Source: Massilia sp. H6 (GTDB lineage Bacteria > Pseudomonadota > Gammaproteobacteria > Burkholderiales > Burkholderiaceae_D). Taken from it: DNA of 64,000 bases. The stretch is from assembly GCF_024802625.1 (NCBI RefSeq), contig NZ_CP103371.1, forward strand, positions 248,001 to 312,000, in the 5' to 3' direction. Below the pieces are notes generated by a model that made no database searches, was not told the origin of the DNA, and saw only the letters and a list, made by a program, of their open reading frames with translations. This document shows, one piece after another, positions 19,795 to 28,115 of the stretch. Position numbers and translations under genes: made by a program. The stretch's first letter is position 1. Every line of letters begins with the position of its first letter.

Positions 19795-22700
19795 ATGCAG
19801 ATTGCCGCCGCTCCGGCCACTTCGTTCGTTCCGTTCAACGCCCTCCAGCGCGAGGTCAAGCCCGACCAAACCGTGCTGCGCGCAGCCATCACCGCGGCCT
19901 ATCGCCGCAATGAGTCCGAAGCCGTGCAGTGGCTGCTGGCGCAAGGCGCTACTACTCACCCGGATGCACACAGGCTGGCACAGCGCCTGGTGTCGAGCGT
20001 CCGAGAAAAGCGCACCCGGTCCTCGGGCGTGGACGCGCTGATGCACGAGTTCTCGCTGTCGTCGGAAGAAGGCGTGGCGCTGATGTGCCTGGCCGAAGCC
20101 TTGCTGCGCATTCCCGACAGCGAAACGGCTGACCGCCTGATCGCCGACAAGATCAGCCGCGGCGACTGGCGCAAGCACCTGGGCGAGTCGCCTTCGCTGT
20201 TCGTCAACGCGGCCACCTGGGGCCTGCTCATCACCGGCAAGCTGGTCTCGACCAGCAGCGAAAAGAACCTCGGTTCGGCGCTCACGCGCCTGATCGCCAA
20301 GGGCGGCGAACCCTTGATCCGCAAGGGTGTGGACATGGCCATGCGCATGCTGGGCAACCAGTTCGTCACCGGCCAGACCATCGATGAGGCGCTCAAGAAC
20401 AGCCGCGACAACGAAACCCGCGGCTACCGCTATTCGTACGACATGCTGGGCGAAGCGGCACTGACCGAAAACGACGCGAAACACTATTATGCGTCCTACG
20501 AGCGCGCGATCCACGCGATCGGCCGCGCTTCCAACGGGCGCGGCATCAAAGACGGGCCGGGCATCTCGATCAAGCTCTCGGCGCTGCATCCGCGCTACAG
20601 CCGCGCGCAGCACGCGCGCATGATGGGCGAATTGCTGCCGCGCGTGCGCAGCCTGGTGCTGCTGGCGAAAACCTACAACATCGGCATCAACATCGATGCC
20701 GAGGAAGCCGACCGCCTCGAGATCTCGCTCGACATGCTCGAAGTACTGGCCTTCGATCCGGAACTGGCCGGCTTCGAAGGCATCGGCCTGGTGGTGCAGG
20801 CCTACCAGAAGCGTTGCCCGTTCGTGATCGATTACCTGGTCGACCTGGCCAAGCGTAGTAGCCGCAAATTCATGGTGCGCCTGGTAAAGGGCGCCTACTG
20901 GGACGCCGAGATCAAGCGTGCGCAGGTCGACGGCATGCCGGGCTATCCGGTCTACACCCGCAAGGTGTACACCGATGTGTCCTACCTGACCTGCGCCCGC
21001 AAGCTGCTGGCCGCGAGCGACATCCTGTACCCGCAGTTCGCCACCCACAATGCGCATTCGCTGGCGGTGATCTATACCTGGGCCAAGGCTGACGGCATCG
21101 ACAACTATGAATTCCAGTGCCTGCACGGCATGGGCGAAACCCTGTACGACCAGGTAGTCGGCGCGGACAAGCTGGGCAAGGCCTGCCGCATCTATGCGCC
21201 GGTCGGTTCGCACGAGACCCTGCTGGCTTACCTGGTGCGCCGCCTGCTCGAAAACGGCGCCAACTCGTCGTTCGTGAACCAGATCGTCGACGAAAACGTC
21301 GCCATCGATTCGCTCCTGGCCGACCCCTTCGACCAGGCCCGTGCCGCCGCTGGCCAGCCGCATCCGGCGATCGCGCTGCCGCTGCAGATGTTCGGCAGCG
21401 AGCGCGCCAACTCCGCCGGCCTGGACCTGGTCAATGAAGACACGCTGCGCCTGGTCGCCGACGGCCTGGCGCAGCAGCGCCAGTATGTCGCCGGCCCGCT
21501 GATTGCCGGCCAGGTAGAGGCCAGTGAACACGCCAGCATCGTCAACCCGGCGCAGTCGAGCGATATCGTCGGCCAGGTTACCGACGCCTCGCGCGCCGAT
21601 GTCGAGACGGCGCTGGCCGCCGCCACCGCCTTCGCTGGCGAATGGGCCGCCACCGGCGTCGAAAGGCGCGCCGCCATGCTCGAGCGCACAGCCGATTTGT
21701 TCGAGCAGCACGGGCTGGAGCTGATGGCACTGGCCGTGCGCGAAGCCGGCAAGTCGCTACCGAACGCGATCGCCGAACTGCGCGAGGCGGTGGATTTCCT
21801 GCGCTATTACGCGGTGCAGATTCGCCACTCGGACGCCGCCGGCGCGCTCGGCCCGGTCAGCTGCATCAGTCCGTGGAACTTCCCGCTGGCGATCTTTACC
21901 GGCCAGGTCGCCGCTGCCCTGGCCGCCGGCAACGTGGTGCTGGCCAAGCCCGCCGAACAGACCCCCTTGATCGCGCACCGCGCGGTCGAGCTGTTCCATG
22001 ATGCCGGCGTGCCGCGCGCGGCGATCCAGCTGCTGCCGGGCCGCGGCGAAGTGGTAGGCGCGGCCCTGACCTCGGACGCGCGCGTAAAAGGCGTGATCTT
22101 TACCGGCTCCACCGACGTGGCGCAGCTGATCAACCGCACGCTGGCCGCGCGCACCGAACAAGAAGGCGTCGACATTGCGCTGGTGGCGGAAACCGGCGGC
22201 CAGAATGCGCTGATCGTCGATTCGTCGGCGCTGCCGGAGCAGGTGGTAACAGACGTGCTGTCCTCGGCCTTCGACTCGGCCGGCCAGCGCTGCTCGGCGC
22301 TGCGCGTGCTGTTCCTGCAAGAAGACATCGCCGACAAGACCATCGCCATGCTCAAGGGCGCGATGCTGGAACTGCGCGTCGGCAGCCCGGACCGCCTGGC
22401 GACCGATATCGGCCCGGTGATCGATGCCGAAGCCCAGCGCAACCTGCTGGCCCATATCGAACGCATGCGCGCAACCGCGCGCAGCCACTTCGCGCTCGAG
22501 CTGCCCGCCAGCGTGGCGGCCAATGGCACCTTCGTGCCGCCCACGGTGCTCGAAATCGGCTCGCTCGATGAGCTCAAGCATGAAGTATTCGGCCCGGTGC
22601 TGCACATCGTGCGCTACCGCCGCGCCGACCTGGCCAAGGTGATCGATACCATCAATGCCACCGGCTACGGCCTGACGCTGGGCGTGCATTCGCGCATCGA

Positions 22701-23442
22701 CGAAACCATCGATTTCATCGTCCAGCGTGCGCATGTAGGCAACATCTACATCAACCGCAACATCGTCGGCGCGGTGGTCGGCGTGCAGCCCTTCGGCGGC
22801 GAAGGCAAGTCGGGCACCGGTCCGAAAGCCGGCGGCCCGCTCTACCTCAAGCGCCTGCAGCGCGACCCTGCGCCGCTGATGGAACACAGCCGTGCAGCCG
22901 ATGCCGGCCTCGAAGCCTTGCGCGGCTGGCTGCGTACCGATGGCGAGCAGCGCGCCATTATGGCGCTGGCCGACACCTATGGCCGCCATGCGCTGCAAGG
23001 TGTCGAGCTGGTGCTGCCGGGTCCGACCGGCGAGCGCAATACGCTGGCGTTCACTGCGCGCGGCACCGTACTGTGCGCGCCAGGCACGACCGCCGGCCTG
23101 CTCAACCAGATGGCGGCAGTGCTGGCCACCGGTAACCGCGCGCTGGTGCTCACGGCGCCGGAACTGATCCCGGCCAATTTGCCGACCCTGGTCAAGGAGC
23201 GCGTACGTTTCATCGGCCCCGAGGACCTCGAGACCGCGCAATTCCAGGTCGCGCTGGTAGAAGCGGGCCTGGCTGGTTCGCTGCGCACCCGGCTGGCCGC
23301 GCGTACGGGCGCCATCGTCAGCATTGTCGACACCCAGGCCGCGGCACCGGTAGCCTTGTGGCGCCTGGTGGCCGAGCGCGCGGTGTGCGTCAACACGACC
23401 GCCGCCGGGGGCAACGCAAGCCTGATGACGCTGGGAGTGTGA
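19795..23442 (+). CDS. putA: Bifunctional proline dehydrogenase/L-glutamate gamma-semialdehyde dehydrogenase
   Basis: This 1215-residue enzyme oxidises proline to glutamate in two steps: an FAD-dependent proline dehydrogenase (KLSALHPRYSRAQHARM, INIDAEEADRLEISLDM, MVRLVKGAYWDAEIKRAQ) and an NAD-dependent aldehyde dehydrogenase (SPWNFPLAIFTGQVAAAL, FTGSTDVAQLINRTL, general base in VAETGGQNA, nucleophilic Cys in SAGQRCSALRVLF). It lacks the roughly 50-residue ribbon-helix-helix domain of enterobacterial PutA, so it cannot repress itself; the adjacent Lrp-type protein probably regulates it. It retains a C-terminal extension after the dehydrogenase core. It acts at the inner face of the membrane, passing electrons to quinone. 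Confidence 0.97.
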   Translation: MQIAAAPATSFVPFNALQREVKPDQTVLRAAITAAYRRNESEAVQWLLAQGATTHPDAHRLAQRLVSSVREKRTRSSGVDALMHEFSLSSEEGVALMCLAEALLRIPDSETADRLIADKISRGDWRKHLGESPSLFVNAATWGLLITGKLVSTSSEKNLGSALTRLIAKGGEPLIRKGVDMAMRMLGNQFVTGQTIDEALKNSRDNETRGYRYSYDMLGEAALTENDAKHYYASYERAIHAIGRASNGRGIKDGPGISIKLSALHPRYSRAQHARMMGELLPRVRSLVLLAKTYNIGINIDAEEADRLEISLDMLEVLAFDPELAGFEGIGLVVQAYQKRCPFVIDYLVDLAKRSSRKFMVRLVKGAYWDAEIKRAQVDGMPGYPVYTRKVYTDVSYLTCARKLLAASDILYPQFATHNAHSLAVIYTWAKADGIDNYEFQCLHGMGETLYDQVVGADKLGKACRIYAPVGSHETLLAYLVRRLLENGANSSFVNQIVDENVAIDSLLADPFDQARAAAGQPHPAIALPLQMFGSERANSAGLDLVNEDTLRLVADGLAQQRQYVAGPLIAGQVEASEHASIVNPAQSSDIVGQVTDASRADVETALAAATAFAGEWAATGVERRAAMLERTADLFEQHGLELMALAVREAGKSLPNAIAELREAVDFLRYYAVQIRHSDAAGALGPVSCISPWNFPLAIFTGQVAAALAAGNVVLAKPAEQTPLIAHRAVELFHDAGVPRAAIQLLPGRGEVVGAALTSDARVKGVIFTGSTDVAQLINRTLAARTEQEGVDIALVAETGGQNALIVDSSALPEQVVTDVLSSAFDSAGQRCSALRVLFLQEDIADKTIAMLKGAMLELRVGSPDRLATDIGPVIDAEAQRNLLAHIERMRATARSHFALELPASVAANGTFVPPTVLEIGSLDELKHEVFGPVLHIVRYRRADLAKVIDTINATGYGLTLGVHSRIDETIDFIVQRAHVGNIYINRNIVGAVVGVQPFGGEGKSGTGPKAGGPLYLKRLQRDPAPLMEHSRAADAGLEALRGWLRTDGEQRAIMALADTYGRHALQGVELVLPGPTGERNTLAFTARGTVLCAPGTTAGLLNQMAAVLATGNRALVLTAPELIPANLPTLVKERVRFIGPEDLETAQFQVALVEAGLAGSLRTRLAARTGAIVSIVDTQAAAPVALWRLVAERAVCVNTTAAGGNASLMTLGV

Positions 23443-23448
23443 ATATCT

Positions 23449-23475
23449 GCCGTGGGCGGCGCAGCCGCCCACGGC
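23449..23475 (+). terminator. Strong hairpin between putA and ald
   Basis: The perfect 12-bp stem GCCGTGGGCGGC/GCCGCCCACGGC has a 3-base loop and starts 6 bases after the putA stop. It lacks a T tract, so it may be a processing or stabilising structure or a weak terminator. Confidence 0.5.
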
Positions 23476-23541
23476 GTGGCGTTGGGTGTAATCTTTGCAG
23501 TAGCCGTAGCTGGAGACAATTCTTATAACCTGGAGGCAGAC

Positions 23542-24657
23542 ATGCTAGTAGGCGTACCAAAAGAGATCAAGAACCACGAGTACCGCGTCGGGATGACACC
23601 GGCGTCGGTGCGCGAGCTGACATCGCGCGGCGTCGATGTCATTGTGCAGCAGGGCGCGGGCGAGCAGATCGGTTTGTCGGACGAGCAGTACGTGGCGGCC
23701 GGCGCCACCCTGGTCGGCACGGCCAAGGAGATCTTCGGGCGCGCCGACATGGTGGTCAAGGTCAAGGAGCCGCAACCGGTCGAGTGCGCGATGCTGCGCG
23801 AAGGGCAGATTCTCTACACCTACCTGCACCTGGCGCCGGATCCGGAACAGACCGCCGCGCTGGTCAAGTCCGGCGCGGTCTGCATCGCCTACGAAACCAT
23901 CACCGGTGCCGGAGGCGGACTGCCGCTGCTGGCGCCGATGAGCGAAGTGGCCGGCCGCATGTCGATCCAGGCCGGCGCCGCCCACCTGGAGAAATCCAAG
24001 GGCGGCATGGGCTTGCTGCTGGGCGGCGTGCCGGGCGTGGCGCCAGGCCATGTGGTCATCATTGGCGCCGGCGTGGTCGGCACCAATGCGCTGCAGATGG
24101 CAGTTGGCACCGGTGCCCGCGTGACGGTGCTCGACAAGAACGTCGACCGCCTGCGCCAGCTCGATCTGGTGTACGGCAACCGTATCGCCACGCTGTACTC
24201 GAACGCGTTGTCGATCGAGGAAACGGTGCTGGACGCCGACCTGGTGATCGGCGGCGTACTGGTGCCGGGCGCGGCCGCGCCAAAGCTGGTCACCCGCGAC
24301 ATGATCGCGCGCATGAAAAAGGGCGCGGTGGTGGTGGACGTGGCGATCGACCAGGGCGGGTGCTTTGAAACCTCGCATGCGACCACCCATGCCGACCCTA
24401 CCTTCGTGGTCGATGGCGTGGTTCATTACTGCGTGGCCAACATGCCGGGCGCAGTGGCGCGCACGTCCACCTTTGCGCTGAACAACGCCACCATCGGCCA
24501 TGCGGTGGCGCTGGCCACCAAGGGCTGGCGCCAGGCGCTGTCGCTCGACGCCCATCTGCGCAATGGCTTGAATGTCTGCCAGGGCAAGGTCACTTACCAG
24601 GCCGTCGCCCGTGACCTGGGCTACGACTACGTACCGGCCGAGTCGCTGCTGGGCTAA
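23542..24657 (+). CDS. ald: Alanine dehydrogenase
   Basis: This 371-residue enzyme converts L-alanine reversibly to pyruvate and ammonia with NAD. It starts [20 protein letters not shown] after the ribosome site TGGAGG; substrate-binding residues lie in VKVKEPQ and YLHLAPD, and the Rossmann motif is [18 protein letters not shown]. The ending ATKGWRQAL...[15 protein letters not shown] is family-typical. It is separated from putA by 99 bases and a hairpin, so it may form an amino-acid catabolic unit with it. The 250 bases after it hold no gene. Confidence 0.97.
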   Translation: MLVGVPKEIKNHEYRVGMTPASVRELTSRGVDVIVQQGAGEQIGLSDEQYVAAGATLVGTAKEIFGRADMVVKVKEPQPVECAMLREGQILYTYLHLAPDPEQTAALVKSGAVCIAYETITGAGGGLPLLAPMSEVAGRMSIQAGAAHLEKSKGGMGLLLGGVPGVAPGHVVIIGAGVVGTNALQMAVGTGARVTVLDKNVDRLRQLDLVYGNRIATLYSNALSIEETVLDADLVIGGVLVPGAAAPKLVTRDMIARMKKGAVVVDVAIDQGGCFETSHATTHADPTFVVDGVVHYCVANMPGAVARTSTFALNNATIGHAVALATKGWRQALSLDAHLRNGLNVCQGKVTYQAVARDLGYDYVPAESLLG

Positions 24658-24908
24658 GTCTGCATCACATCGGCGCTTCGCCAGTCCCGGTACTTGCCGG
24701 GTGAGCGTAAAAGCCTGGCGTTGCCGCCGATGTCACGACAGGCACCAGGTCCAGGTCAAGCTGGTCCTGGCCAGGATGTGAACAACTCCCGAGTTTTCCA
24801 CAAGCGTCTCTAGCAAGACCGCTGCAACCATCTCCATTCGCACCAGGACGCGTCCAGCGTCGATTTCTCTCTACGGTCCTGGTCAGGGCGCAGATCACCG
24901 CTTAAAAC

Positions 24909-24916
24909 GCGTGGCG
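24909..24916. repeat. 8-bp target-site duplication, left
   Basis: GCGTGGCG directly precedes the GTAAGCG terminus at 24917 and is repeated exactly after the other terminus at 26505-26512. IS66-family elements generate 8-bp duplications. Confidence 0.75.
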
Positions 24917-24995
24917 GTAAGCGTTTACTGAGCGGCGTTGCATCTTGACACTCGTCGATCCGTTGCTACCCGAGTGTGACGAATGCCTCGGATGC

Positions 24996-25592
24996 TTACA
25001 TCGCCGGCTTGTCCTTGAAGCCAGTCTCTCCGCTCGGAATGTCGAACTGAAATTTCTCCATGTATGGCGGCATCTTTCCGGCCTTCATTTGCTTGATCGC
25101 ATCAGCGTAGAACCGACGCGCATCGGCTACTGATTTTTTGCCGTGTGCGACGTCATGGGCCAGATTGATCGCCAGGAAATTGGCCCCTTCTTTGTCGCAT
25201 CGTGCCGACATTTCTCCATTGGTACGTTCGAGTACCACGCTGCCATCGTACTGTGCCATCTCGTCATATTTCTCGGGCTTTACGCGAAAGTCGATCCACT
25301 GCTGCATGACATCGTCATGCACCATCGGGAAGTGATGGGGCACCGCCTTACTGTAAATAATGGTGCGCTTCCAAGGGCCGTTGTTATGCCAGACCAGCAT
25401 CGTGCTAGTGGCTTCATGCGGTGGGCCGTATTTCTCCATCGTATTCTTGATCGCGTCCTTGGAAGCTTTCGGCCAACCGGACGTCATTGAAGTAACGGAT
25501 GCCGCATCAACCTTGGAGGCTGGCGCATCTGCAGCGGCGGCTGTTGAGAAAGCGAATGCGAGAACGGTAGAAAAAAATATGGCGCGTTTCAT
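24996..25592 (-). CDS. Exported protein of unknown function, passenger of the IS66-derived unit
   Basis: The protein is 198 residues from ATG 25592, chosen because GGAGG lies 5 bases upstream and the protein opens with a signal peptide (MKRAIFFSTVLAFAFSTAAA). The mature part is polar, with a probable helical start (AIKNTMEKYGPPHEAT), then WHNNGPWKRTIIYSKAVPHHFP and HDVAHGKKSVADARRFYADAI. Tryptophans and histidines are clustered but form no recognised catalytic motif. GC content is visibly lower than in flanking genes, consistent with transfer. I do not recognise the family. It should be periplasmic. Confidence 0.8.
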   Translation of the reverse strand: MKRAIFFSTVLAFAFSTAAAADAPASKVDAASVTSMTSGWPKASKDAIKNTMEKYGPPHEATSTMLVWHNNGPWKRTIIYSKAVPHHFPMVHDDVMQQWIDFRVKPEKYDEMAQYDGSVVLERTNGEMSARCDKEGANFLAINLAHDVAHGKKSVADARRFYADAIKQMKAGKMPPYMEKFQFDIPSGETGFKDKPAM

Positions 25593-25812
25593 GGAAACCT
25601 CCGTGATTTTAATGAGCAAGACACCGAATCAAAAACTTTGACCCGCTGCAGGAGCCTTCATATAAGACTGCGCCGACTCCCGCGTCTGTTACCTCACACA
25701 CGTACGCGGTGAATGACATCTGATCCGGGCTGTCTATTCGTCCGCTCGCCCATCTTGGAATGATTTGGAAACATTCGAACAGGAACTAAATGGCAACCTT
25801 TTATGTAAGCGA

Positions 25813-26085
25813 TCACGCTGCGGTGTGAGCCGGCCAGCCACCCAGGTCATGCAGGTCCGACCGTAGCGGATTCTCGGCAAAGATCTCTATCCAGATCCGC
25901 GGTGTGAGCTGATACACGACGCGAATCTGAGTCGCTCGGCGGTTGATGAACGCGAACAGGTTTTTAGACAGCGGATCCTGATGCATGACGTGTTTCGCCA
26001 ACGCGTAGAGGCCATCGAACGACAGGCGCATGTTGACCGGCTGACCGTACAGAAACACGCGTACCTGGCCTGTAGGGAAGAACAT
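25813..26085 (-). pseudogene. IS66 TnpB-like accessory protein, truncated
   Basis: The N-terminal 55 residues are typical TnpB (MFFPTGQVRVFLYGQPVNMR, LYALAKHVMHQDPLS, AFINRRATQI). After IRVVY the sequence departs from the family and runs through unrelated residues to a stop close to the internal GTAAGCG end. The usual C-terminal half and all of tnpC are missing. Its start overlaps the tnpA stop as TGATG, the normal IS66 arrangement. Confidence 0.85.
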
Positions 26086-26420
26086 CAGCGCCTCGTGATC
26101 GTCAGGACGATGCCGCCGCCGAGATCGATCTTAATGTCGATTCCAGCAGTCGGCGTCGGCACCGATGCAGGCGGATGCACCATGGACGTAACACCGGACG
26201 TGTTCGCGATAGTGCCAAGGTCAATGAATGCTGCTGGCTCTGTGGGCTTTGCCGCGTGCCCATTGGCGGCGGCCAGCTTTGAACGCTAGATATGGAAGCT
26301 GGCCGTCGACACCGATTCATCCCGGCAGAAGGCAGCGATGGTCTTGCCGCTTTGCGCCTGCCGGAGCAAGCGGCTACGCCAGGCGGCTTCCTTTGAGGTG
26401 TGAGGCTCCAGCTTGTCCAT
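26085..26420 (-). pseudogene. IS66 TnpA-like protein with in-frame nonsense codon
   Basis: From ATG 26420 the frame reads MDKLEPHTSKEAAWRSRLLR, QAQSGKTIAAFCRDESVSTA, SFHI, then TAG where a Trp is expected, then RSKLAAANGHAAKP and onward to DIKIDLGGGIVLTITRR. It is a clean TnpA apart from the single Trp-to-stop change, so it is a recent pseudogene. Confidence 0.85.
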
Positions 26421-26504
26421 GTCCGGCTCTGTGTCATTGAACTCGGAGGGGATTATGCCGGTTTGAACAATCCAGAGATATAACGCCGCTCAGGAACCGG
26501 TTAC

Positions 26505-26512
26505 GCGTGGCG
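26505..26512. repeat. 8-bp target-site duplication, right
   Basis: The second copy of GCGTGGCG immediately follows the terminus ending CCGGTTAC at 26504. Confidence 0.75.
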
Positions 26513-26950
26513 GGCTCTTCCTGGGCTCCTAAGCGCTTGCCGTGTTTTCGTTTCGCAGCGCCGACAGCCACTCACCCCATACTTTTCCCCCGTTCTCAGC
26601 GCGCGCATGCATGGCTGGAAGCGCTGCGCTGACCGCATCGGGCAGCCCAGTGCGCTCTGCAAGCCCTCCAGCAGGCCGCCAGTCGACGCTGCCCTGCTGC
26701 CAGCGGCCTGGTGAGCAGAACCCGCTCGAACGCCTTCAGGGACGCGTCACGGCCTGCAGGAGCGACAGCCTGTGCATAAGCACCAGCTTGTCCACATCAT
26801 CTTTGCCAGCCAGCACTTACCGTGTTTCCGACAGACCATCGCTTTGATCGAGCTCATGAATTAAAAGGTCTAGCCGGACTTGCGGCTGTCTTTCCGGTCT
26901 TACCGGTGACGACAGCGCGCCGATCGCAGCTTTCAGTGTTTAGTTAACTA
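26513..26950. other. Intergenic flank of the putative origin, no credible gene
   Basis: About 440 bases lie between the IS66-derived unit and the origin modules. Short open frames exist on both strands, but none has a recognisable product or ribosome site. It contains a perfect DnaA-box match TGTGCATAA at 26771-26779 and a near match TTGTCCACA at 26788-26796. Confidence 0.6.
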
Positions 26951-26952
26951 AG

Positions 26953-27164
26953 ATGTATATATAAAACTAGTAGTAGTTAGTAAACGTCGATGTTTCTGTT
27001 GATAAGTCAGGTTTACTCCACAAGATCAAGCACTTGCGGTCATATTTTGGTGTGGGACAAACCCTGTGTGCAAGATAGACCAAAAGTGGACAGTTTTTTT
27101 TTGGCGAGCAAAGTAGCAGGTTCTGCACATCCAGACCTGTGGATATGCAACGGCTTGTCCACAG
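26953..27164 (+). repeat. oriC module 1 of 3
   Basis: Order of elements: the AT tract GTATATATAAAAC; triplet run CTAGTAGTAGTTAGTAAAC (from 26966); box TGTTGATAA (26997-27005); ATCAAGCACTTGCG; GTGGACAG; then the three-box cluster TTCTGCACA (27121), TGTGGATAT (27138) and TTGTCCACAG (27155-27164). It is the most diverged copy, with only imperfect boxes. Confidence 0.75.
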
Positions 27165-27396
27165 TTCTACAGTTGCCAGGCTCGCCCAGGCGCGATTTGC
27201 GATGCCCAGGTCGATGGTGTTGCCAAGGTCTTGCAAGCAGGTGCAGAAACTAGACGCGTACTTCATGCAGTCACGAGCTGCGCCTTGCATGACCCGACCA
27301 GGGGCGTGTTGGTGCCTGAACTGGTTCTGGTGTTTGCAGTCGGTTTTGCATCGCGCAGCGAGGTTTTGTTGGTCTCTTTGTTTTAGTAAACAAGCT

Positions 27397-27604
27397 TGTA
27401 TACAAAATAGTAGTAATAGTAAACGCCGTAAGTTTTGTGGATAACTAGGTTTTTTTCCACAGCATCAATGGCTTACGTGCTTTTCAAGTCGCTGTACAAG
27501 GCTTGTTTGTAAACTGTAAGAAACTTGGACAGATTTCAGCGTGGACGGTCAACTGCGCCTTTCTACACATTCGATCCTGTGGATATCCAAAATGTTTTCC
27601 ACAG
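27397..27604 (+). repeat. oriC module 2 of 3
   Basis: Order of elements: TATACAAAA; triplet run TAGTAGTAATAGTAAA (27408-27423); perfect box TGTGGATAA (27436-27444) and inverted TTTTCCACA (27453-27461); ATCAATGGCTTACG; GTGGACGG; then TTCTACACA (27561), TGTGGATAT (27578) and TTTTCCACAG (27595-27604). The triplet run to the last box spans 197 bases, against 198 in module 1. Confidence 0.78.
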
Positions 27605-27760
27605 GTGTAGACCGATGTTTGTATTGCTTTTTGAAAACGTTTTGCAGGAAATGGGTGATGCGTTGGTGCGGACGCGATTGCGGTCTGCAGCGTCAGGTCA
27701 TCCCCCAGGCGGGTCGAAAAAAAAACTTCTCCTTTTTTTTCAAAGGTTTACAAGTTAAAT

Positions 27761-27971
27761 AGATATACAAAATAATAGTAATAACTAAGGCCAGGCCGTT
27801 TCTGTGGAAAAGCCGGTTAACCGTCGAGGAATCAATCGCTTACGCAAGGTATAAGGCGGTGCAGCAGTGCTAGCGCTTGCAGCCTGTAAGGGTGGACAAC
27901 AATTTGCGCCGCAAACAATGAGGCGGTTCTGCACAAACCGTACCTGTGGATATCAAGAACCTTATCCACAG
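27761..27971 (+). repeat. oriC module 3 of 3
   Basis: Order of elements: ATATACAAAA; triplet run TAATAGTAATAACTAA (27773-27788); box TGTGGAAAA (27803-27811); ATCAATCGCTTACG; GTGGACAA; then TTCTGCACA (27927), TGTGGATAT (27945) and the perfect box TTATCCACAG (27962-27971). It spans 199 bases from triplet run to last box. Confidence 0.78.
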
Positions 27972-28115
27972 AGGGGGGCTGGACATCGGTTTACGATCTG
28001 GTAAGCTTGCCTCAACGAATCGATGGGAGGGGCTGTGGATCAGGACGCGCTGTGTCGATTGCCCCTATTGCGTGAGGCCGAGGGTGACGTGCGGGTCACC
28101 TTGAGGCGCTAGCCA

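Larger units (their letters stand above)
24917..26504 (-). mobile_element. IS66-derived unit carrying an unrelated gene in place of tnpC
   Basis: The left terminus starts GTAAGCGTTTACTGAGCGG; the complement of the right terminus starts GTAACCGGTTCCTGAGCGG. The two match at 23 of about 28 positions, and both are flanked by the 8-bp direct repeat GCGTGGCG. Inside, on the minus strand, are tnpA (with a nonsense mutation), a truncated tnpB, then an internal GTAAGCG at 25805 that looks like a normal IS66 right end, then a gene for an exported protein. tnpC, the transposase, is absent. The outer left end resembles the tnpA-proximal end, so two left ends appear to bound the unit. It is probably a non-autonomous passenger-carrying derivative. 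The boundaries are seen in sequence; the mobility history is inferred. Confidence 0.7.
26953..28042. other. oriC: Putative chromosomal replication origin (oriC) with three repeated modules
   Basis: This gene-free stretch is densely populated with DnaA-box sequences. Perfect matches to TTWTNCACA on either strand occur at 27436-27444, 27453-27461, 27595-27603, 27803-27811 and 27962-27970, and single-mismatch boxes at 26997, 27138, 27155, 27561, 27578, 27927, 27945 and 28034. AT-rich tracts with TAG/TAA triplet runs (26967, 27408, 27773) resemble DnaA-trios next to a DnaA box. Three diverged modules of 197-199 bp repeat the same order of elements. All protein genes from here to 50 kb point away to the right, and parS, parA, parB and mnmG lie within 13 kb, as near known origins. 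dnaA is not in the window. Confidence 0.75.

Noticed and set aside
24794..24802. Isolated TTTTCCACA after ald as part of the origin
   Set aside because: It is a single box more than 2 kb from the cluster, outside the IS66-derived unit, with no AT-rich tract; such a match is expected by chance.
26542..26847. A 101-codon plus-strand frame left of the origin modules
   Set aside because: It is Ser/Pro/Arg-rich with no ribosome site or family motif and overlaps a DnaA box; it is more likely non-coding.
27525..27758. Short plus-strand frames inside the putative origin
   Set aside because: They run through DnaA boxes and homopolymer runs and have no family resemblance.
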